64,000 bases of DNA. It comes from Acidocella facilis ATCC 35904. Lineage in GTDB: Bacteria; Pseudomonadota; Alphaproteobacteria; Acetobacterales; Acetobacteraceae. Position 1 is the first letter of the stretch. Each line of letters starts with the position of its first letter. A program made the translations under genes and the position numbers. The notes below the pieces were generated by a model that saw nothing but the letters and a program-made list of their open reading frames with translations, was not told the DNA's origin and did not search any database. The stretch is from assembly GCF_000687875.1 (NCBI RefSeq), contig NZ_JHYG01000005.1, positions 124,001 through 188,000 on the forward strand. Direction: 5' to 3'. Positions 59,444 to 64,000 of the stretch are shown here, piece by piece.

Positions 59444-60367
59444 CTATCCTTTGGTTTCCACCTGATCGTCCAGCCGGTGATCCTCGATCCCCGCCGGCTC
59501 CAGATGCACGCTCACCTCCACCCGGCCCGGCAGCGCCCGGCGCACCGCGCGCTCCACCGCATCGCCGATGGCATGGCCCTCATTGACGCTGAGCCGCCCC
59601 TCCACCTCCAGATGAAACTCAACGAATACCCGGTCCCCGGCATGGCGGGTGCGCAGATCATGGATATCCTCCACCCCCCGGCAGCCTAACGCGGTGCGGC
59701 GGATCATCATCCGGTCTGTCTCGGTCAATTCGCGGTCGAGCAGCTGGCTCAGCGCCTCATTCGCCACGAAGCGCGCATTCCACATCATGTAAAGCGCGAT
59801 CAGCAGCGCGAAGGCCGGGTCGGCGCGGGTCCAGCCGGTGAAATGGGTCAGCGCCAAAGCCGCCAGCACGGCGGCATTGACCGCGACATCCGTGAGGTAA
59901 TGCGCACGGTCGGCGGCGATGGCGGTGGAGCCGGTGCGGCCCACCACCCAGCTCTGCATCACCACCAGAACGATGGCGGCGAGCAGGCTCAGCGCGATGA
60001 TCATGATGCCGAAATCCAGCGCTTCCAGTCTTTCCGGAAACACCAGCCGTTCGATGGACTGGAAGGCCAGCACCATCGCCGCACCTGCCAGCAGCATCGC
60101 CTGGGTGAAGGCGGCGATGGCCTCGCCCTTGCCATGGCCGTAGCGATGATCCGCGTCCGCCGGGCGCTGGGCGTAGCGCACCCCGTAAAATGTGGCGAGG
60201 CTGGCGCCGACATCCACCAGCGCATCCACCGCCGAGGTGAGCAGGGACATCGAGCCGGTGGCGATCCAGGCGGCGAATTTCACCACCACCAGCACCACGG
60301 CAAAAGCCAAGCTGGCGCCGCTGGCGGCCTTGCGCAGCGTCGCGTCGGTCGGGTCGGTCGTGCTCAT
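59444..60367 (-). CDS. Cation diffusion facilitator (metal exporter)
   Basis: The 307-residue protein has six predicted membrane helices and the metal-binding aspartates in LLTSAVDALVDVGASLA (helix 2) and in HYLTDVAVNAAVLAAL (helix 5). A C-terminal cytoplasmic domain (RTALGCRGVEDIHDLRTRHAGDRVFVEFHLEVEG) follows. This matches FieF-like exporters of Zn, Fe or Mn. The metal cannot be told by eye. It is divergent from the riboswitch-controlled gene. Confidence 0.91.
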   Translation of the reverse strand: MSTTDPTDATLRKAASGASLAFAVVLVVVKFAAWIATGSMSLLTSAVDALVDVGASLATFYGVRYAQRPADADHRYGHGKGEAIAAFTQAMLLAGAAMVLAFQSIERLVFPERLEALDFGIMIIALSLLAAIVLVVMQSWVVGRTGSTAIAADRAHYLTDVAVNAAVLAALALTHFTGWTRADPAFALLIALYMMWNARFVANEALSQLLDRELTETDRMMIRRTALGCRGVEDIHDLRTRHAGDRVFVEFHLEVEGRLSVNEGHAIGDAVERAVRRALPGRVEVSVHLEPAGIEDHRLDDQVETKG

Positions 60368-60445
60368 GAGAGCGGTTTAGCGCGAAGCCCCCCGCCAACC
60401 CAAGACGCAAGATTGACGACGCGACCCTAAACGCGGGAGAAGCAT

Positions 60446-60524
60446 CACGCCGGGGTGTCCGCATCGTGCGGGCTGAGATCATACCCGTAGAACCTGCCTG
60501 GGTCATGCCAGCGAAGGGAGAGCG
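60446..60524 (+). promoter_or_regulatory. TPP riboswitch (THI element)
   Basis: The conserved parts are GGGGTG, then GGGCTGAGATCATACCC, then GTAGAACCTGCCTGGGTCA and TGCCAGCGAAGGGAG. This is the full pattern of the thiamine pyrophosphate aptamer. It lies directly before the start of the NMT1-type binding protein; the ribosome site (GGGAGAG) lies in the 3' end of the aptamer, so repression probably acts on translation. Confidence 0.94.
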
Positions 60525-60527
60525 CCA

Positions 60528-61484
60528 ATGAGCCTCAATAGACGTCTATTCCTCTCAACCGCCAGCGGCGCGCTGTGCGCGCCCGGCCTGGCCCGCGCCG
60601 CGACCGCGACGCCGTTCACGCTGATTCTCGACTGGTTCGTGAATCCCGACCATGCCCCGCTCTTCGCCGCGAAATATTGCGGCGCCTATGCCAAGGCCGG
60701 GCTGGATGTGAAGCTGGTGGCGCCGACCGATCCGGATCTGCCGCCGCGCCTGGTTGCCGCCGGCAAGGCCGATGCGGCGCTGACCTACCAGACCGAGCTG
60801 TACCTGCTGGTCGATCAGGGCCTGCCGGTGCGCCGGACCGGCACGCTGATCGACAAGCCGCTGAACACGCTGACGGCGCTGAAAGCCAGCGGCATCACCA
60901 AGCTGCAGGATCTGAAGGGCCGCAAGGTCGGCTATTCGGTGGCAGGGGTGGAGCCGGTGATCATCGGCGCGATGCTCAAGCATGTCGGCATGAGCCTGGC
61001 CGATATTCAGCTGGTGAATGTCAATTTCGAGCTGGTTTCGGCATTGCAGAGCAAATCGGTCGACGCGGTGATCGGCACCTACAGGAATTACGAGGATATT
61101 CAGCTGGCACAGGCCGGGCTGGACCCGGTGATCTTCCTGCCGGAGGATTACGGGGTGCCGGCCTCGGACGAGCTGTTGCTGCTCTCGAATGAAAGCGGGC
61201 TGAAGAACCCGGCGCTGAAGGCGTTTTTGAGCGCGCTGAAAGAAGGCGTGGCAGCGTTGCAGGCGGACCCGGAGGGGATGCTGAAGCAATTCCTGAAGGA
61301 TAATCCGAGCCTGAACGACAAGCTCGACATCGCCTCCTGGCACGCAATGCCGCCTTATTTCGCGAAGGATCCGGCGAAGCTGAACGACGCCCGCTACCTC
61401 ACCTACCGCGACTTCCTTCTCGCCAACGGCGTCATCAAGAAGAAACTACCGCTTGGCGACTACGCCGTGCAGATCCCGGCCTGA
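60528..61484 (+). CDS. NMT1/THI5-type ABC substrate-binding protein
   Basis: The 318-residue protein has a signal sequence (RRLFLSTASGALCAPGLARA) and the NMT1/THI5-like fold: TLILDWFVNPDHAPLFAAKYCGAY, LVAPTDPDLPPRLVAAGKADAAL and GRKVGYSVAGVEPVIIG. Members bind pyrimidine precursors of thiamine, such as HMP or its formylamino form (ThiY). The TPP riboswitch supports this role. No permease or ATPase gene follows; a terminator ends the transcript at once, so the transporter must be elsewhere or shared. Confidence 0.88.
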   Translation: MSLNRRLFLSTASGALCAPGLARAATATPFTLILDWFVNPDHAPLFAAKYCGAYAKAGLDVKLVAPTDPDLPPRLVAAGKADAALTYQTELYLLVDQGLPVRRTGTLIDKPLNTLTALKASGITKLQDLKGRKVGYSVAGVEPVIIGAMLKHVGMSLADIQLVNVNFELVSALQSKSVDAVIGTYRNYEDIQLAQAGLDPVIFLPEDYGVPASDELLLLSNESGLKNPALKAFLSALKEGVAALQADPEGMLKQFLKDNPSLNDKLDIASWHAMPPYFAKDPAKLNDARYLTYRDFLLANGVIKKKLPLGDYAVQIPA

Positions 61485-61486
61485 AC

Positions 61487-61516
61487 AAAAAAACCCCGGC
61501 GCGAGCCGGGGTTTTT
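61487..61516. terminator. Bidirectional terminator after the thiamine-precursor gene
   Basis: AAAAAAACCCCGGC-GCGA-GCCGGGGTTTTT is a complete rho-independent terminator between convergent genes. Confidence 0.92.
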
Positions 61517-61534
61517 CGTTTCAGCGCGACACGC

Positions 61535-62620
61535 TCAGTGGAAGATGATTTCCACGCGGCGGTTCTGCGGCTCGCGCACACCCGGGCCGGTCGGCACCAG
61601 CAGGTGGGTTTCGCCATAGCCGTGCATCTCGATCTCGTTGGCCGGCACGCCATCGGCGACGAGCTGGGCGGCAACCGCCTTCGCGCGTTTCACGGACAGG
61701 CCCATATTATAGGTCGCGGTCCCCGAGGTGTCGGTATAGCCGTTAACCTCCAGCGTGGTGACGTTCTGTGTTTTGGAGTCGGAGGCGGCCTGCGCGATGA
61801 TCTGGGTCGCGCGCGGGGTCAGGCTGTATTTATCCCAGTCGAAGAACACCAGATAGGTCTTGGCCGGGGCGGGCGCCGGGGCCGCGGCGGGCGCGGCGGC
61901 CGGCTGCGGCGCCGGGGCCGGCGGGGCTGGCGGGGCGAATTCGTAACGCAGGCCGATATTGATCTGGTTGTTATACTCGCCCTGCTGCTTGAAGCTGACG
62001 GGGATGCCCGCATTGTCGATCGCGTAACGGCGCGCTGTGGTCAGGCCGATGAAGCGATATTCCACCGTCGCGGAGAGGCCCATCACCGGGGCGATCGGGA
62101 AGGACAGGCCGACAATGCCCTGATAGGCGAAGGAGCCACGCGCCTGGTTGACGTTGAAGCCGCCAGCCTTGGCATCGCTGTAGCGGGCTTCCTGCCAGCC
62201 GATGCCGGCACCCAGATAGGGATAAAGCCAGGGCAGGCCGATATCGAAATCATAAACGCCGTTGACGAAGCCGCCATACTGGCTCTCATGCCCGCTGCCC
62301 TTGGCGGCGACGCCGCCGGACTTCACCTTGTCCAGCCCGTTGCGGATATAGTCGCCTTCCAGCTCGACCCGCCAGCCATTATTGAAGCCGTAGCCGATGG
62401 CGGCACGGGCATCAAAGCCGTTCTTGAACACCGCCTTGGTGTCGCCAGAGAGATTGGCGCCGCCGGCGACATAATTTTTCTGGGTGGTGGCGCTCTTCAG
62501 ATCCAGGCCGCCGCCCAGGCTGACATAGGGGCCGGCCACTGGCTGGGCCTCTGCCCGGCCGGCCAGCGCCAGCGGCACGGCCAGCATTGTCGCGGCGAAT
62601 AAGGCGGCTCGAAACTGCAT
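61535..62620 (-). CDS. OmpA-family porin, copy 1
   Basis: The 361-residue protein has a signal peptide (FAATMLAVPLALAGRAEA), an eight-strand beta-barrel region (residues 28-220), a proline/alanine linker and an OmpA C-terminal domain: NGYTDTSGTATYNMGLSVKR and ETHLLVPTGPGVREPQNRRVE. It anchors the outer membrane to peptidoglycan. The C-terminal domain is almost identical to that of the next gene. The start at 62620 keeps the signal peptide. Confidence 0.93.
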   Translation of the reverse strand: MQFRAALFAATMLAVPLALAGRAEAQPVAGPYVSLGGGLDLKSATTQKNYVAGGANLSGDTKAVFKNGFDARAAIGYGFNNGWRVELEGDYIRNGLDKVKSGGVAAKGSGHESQYGGFVNGVYDFDIGLPWLYPYLGAGIGWQEARYSDAKAGGFNVNQARGSFAYQGIVGLSFPIAPVMGLSATVEYRFIGLTTARRYAIDNAGIPVSFKQQGEYNNQINIGLRYEFAPPAPPAPAPQPAAAPAAAPAPAPAKTYLVFFDWDKYSLTPRATQIIAQAASDSKTQNVTTLEVNGYTDTSGTATYNMGLSVKRAKAVAAQLVADGVPANEIEMHGYGETHLLVPTGPGVREPQNRRVEIIFH

Positions 62621-62761
62621 GATCTGATTTCCTTCCGACAGGCGCCATTCCAGAACGGCACTTGAGCCTATGTGGAGGCAAATGGGCCGGTTGCGAAGGG
62701 GGCACGCGCACGCGGCGCTTTGCTGTAGCCAAAATGCAACGCGCCTCACGCGCCTGGCAAT

Positions 62762-62790
62762 AAAAAACCCCGGCAGTTGCCTGCCGGGGT
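62762..62790 (-). terminator. Terminator of the second OmpA gene
   Basis: AAAAAACCCCGGCAG-TTGC-CTGCCGGGGT forms a strong stem with a T run on the minus strand. It separates the two OmpA transcripts. Confidence 0.88.
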
Positions 62791-62812
62791 CTCATCCACG
62801 CTTGCGCGAAGA

Positions 62813-63871
62813 TTAGTGGAAGATGATTTCCACGCGACGGTTCTGCGGCTCGCGCACACCCGGGCCGGTCGGAACCAGCAGGTGGGTTTCGCCATAGCCG
62901 TGCATCTCGATCTCGGAGGCCGGCACGCCGTCGGCGACGAGCTGGGCGGCAACCGCCTTCGCGCGCTTCACAGACAGACCCATGTTGTAGGTCGCGGTAC
63001 CCGAGGTGTCGGTGTAGCCGTTGACTTCCAGGGTGGTGACGTTCTGCGTCTTGGAGTCGGACGCGGCCTGCGCGATGATCTGGGTCGCGCGAGGGGTCAG
63101 GTTGTACTTATCCCAGTCGAAGAACACCAGGTAGGTCTTGGCCGGGGCCGGGGCCGGAGCAGCGACCGGGGCCGGAGCCGGGGCAGGAGCCGGCGGGGCC
63201 GGCGGCTGGAACAGCTGATAGCGCAGACCCAGCAGGAAGGTGTGGCTGGTGGACTGGCCGACATGCAGCTGCCCGCCGCCCGGCTGGATCGCCGCGTAGT
63301 TGCGGCTGGCGGTCAGCTGGGTGAACTTATACTCGGCGGTCAGGGACAGGCCCGGCACCATCGCCAGCGGGTAGGACACGCCGCCGATGATGTTGTAGGC
63401 GAAGGAGCCCTTGGTGCCGCCGACGCCAACGCCGTTATTCACGACATGGCTGTCGAACTTCTGCCACTGGTAGCCAGCACCGGCGCCGACATAGGGGAAG
63501 ATCGGCAGGCCGACATTGAAGTCGTACAGCACGTTGACCATCGGGCCATAGGTGTTCAGACCGCCGGTGACGCGGGTCTGGCCGAGGCCGCCATTGCCAT
63601 CAACCTTGTGCGCGGTGTCGCGGTAGAAGTTACCGTTCAGCTCGACGCGGAAACCGTTGCCGAAGCCATAACCCACGGCGGCGTCGCCAGAGTAGGAGTC
63701 ACGGAACAGCATCTTGCCGGACGAGCCGGTGGAACGGCTGTTGAGGTTGATCGGATTCTGGATGGTGGTGCCAGCACCCAGGCTGACATAAGGGCCGGTA
63801 ACCGGCTGCGCGTGCGCCGCGAGGGGCAGCGCAAGGCAGGTGGCGGCGGCAAGGGCTAAGCGCAGCTTCAT
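62813..63871 (-). CDS. OmpA-family porin, copy 2
   Basis: The 352-residue protein has the signal LALAAATCLALPLAAHA, a barrel region (residues 20-215), an APAP-type linker and the OmpA domain. In that domain only two residues differ from copy 1 (DKYNLTPR for DKYSLTPR, PASEIE for PANEIE), while the barrel is clearly different. The 129 bases before it hold no gene and are likely its promoter. It is probably a major outer-membrane protein. Confidence 0.94.
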   Translation of the reverse strand: MKLRLALAAATCLALPLAAHAQPVTGPYVSLGAGTTIQNPINLNSRSTGSSGKMLFRDSYSGDAAVGYGFGNGFRVELNGNFYRDTAHKVDGNGGLGQTRVTGGLNTYGPMVNVLYDFNVGLPIFPYVGAGAGYQWQKFDSHVVNNGVGVGGTKGSFAYNIIGGVSYPLAMVPGLSLTAEYKFTQLTASRNYAAIQPGGGQLHVGQSTSHTFLLGLRYQLFQPPAPPAPAPAPAPVAAPAPAPAKTYLVFFDWDKYNLTPRATQIIAQAASDSKTQNVTTLEVNGYTDTSGTATYNMGLSVKRAKAVAAQLVADGVPASEIEMHGYGETHLLVPTGPGVREPQNRRVEIIFH

Positions 63872-64000
63872 GACGTAACTCCAAAAGTGAGTGCGTTTAA
63901 TTGACCAAGGTCTATTTAGCCCTGCGGACGGGAATTCAACAGATCAAAACGGGTTTCGATTTTAACATTCTGGACCTGTGGCATTTTTGGCACAACCCGA
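63872..64000 (-). promoter_or_regulatory. Upstream region of the second OmpA gene
   Basis: No coding frame is seen in this edge of the window. It contains AT-rich parts such as the TTAAACGCACTCACTTTTGG stretch next to the gene on the minus strand, which includes GGAG seven bases before the start. Exact -35 and -10 boxes cannot be fixed by eye. Confidence 0.35.

Overview
This is a GC-rich chromosomal window of an alphaproteobacterium, most likely of the family Acetobacteraceae. That placement is inferred from family content, not from a database match: HdaA, GapR (DUF2312), DUF1244, DUF2125, DUF3035 and DUF6134 proteins, a three-gene pntAA/pntAB/pntB transhydrogenase, a Hint-domain surface-type protein and two OafA-type acyltransferases. 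Genes are tightly packed, many overlap by 1-8 bases, and all four tRNAs encode CCA.

Layout. 1-4.1 kb: AI-2E-family permease, hdaA and ppk1, then tRNA-Thr(CGT). 4.15-5.7 kb: an AT-rich spacer and a Hint-domain protein. 5.8-13.06 kb: a 7.3 kb integrated element between two 14-bp copies of the tRNA-Ser(TGA) 3' end. It carries a tyrosine integrase, four small unknown genes, two HTH/excisionase-like proteins, a zinc-finger/Toprim primase-like protein, a DUF3987 NTPase and a small Cys-rich protein. Triplets of 9-bp iterons lie on both sides of the replication genes. No capsid, terminase or relaxase gene is seen, so it looks like a satellite-type or other non-viral integrative element. 13-21.3 kb: DUF815 ATPase, yajC, a MarR-GNAT fusion with its operator, a polyprenyl diphosphate synthase, a tRNA-type methyltransferase, and two acyltransferases flanking a radical SAM enzyme. 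21.4-24.4 kb: nrdA and nrdB. 24.5-29.8 kb: a structured RNA leader, SixA-type phosphatase, MFS exporter, Trm112 and LON-substrate-domain proteins, a CnoX-like thioredoxin and tandem tRNA-Gly(GCC). 29.9-32 kb: dcd and murA.

32-41 kb: copCD, the ribF-ileS-lspA-DUF3035 set, a DUF2125 protein, mlaC and mlaA. 41-45.7 kb: metF-uvrD-prmA and a 50-aa gene. 45.7-53.6 kb: the proton-translocating transhydrogenase operon, a TylF-type methyltransferase, an AarF/UbiB kinase, pepF, gapR and DUF1244. 53.8-64 kb: pyk, a putative lipoprotein, glutathione synthesis (gshA), rsmE, ubiA, a CDF metal exporter, a TPP riboswitch driving a single pyrimidine-type binding protein, and two tandem OmpA porins with nearly identical C-termini.

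Several genes share pathways. The polyprenyl synthase, ubiA and the UbiB-like kinase serve ubiquinone. mlaA and mlaC serve outer-membrane lipid asymmetry. nrdAB and dcd serve dNTP supply. pntAA/AB/B and gshA serve redox balance.

The main unexpected signals are the iteron clusters in the tRNA-Ser element, an abrupt low-GC block inside the ileS editing domain, and two families of dispersed intergenic hairpins whose stems differ between copies yet stay self-complementary.
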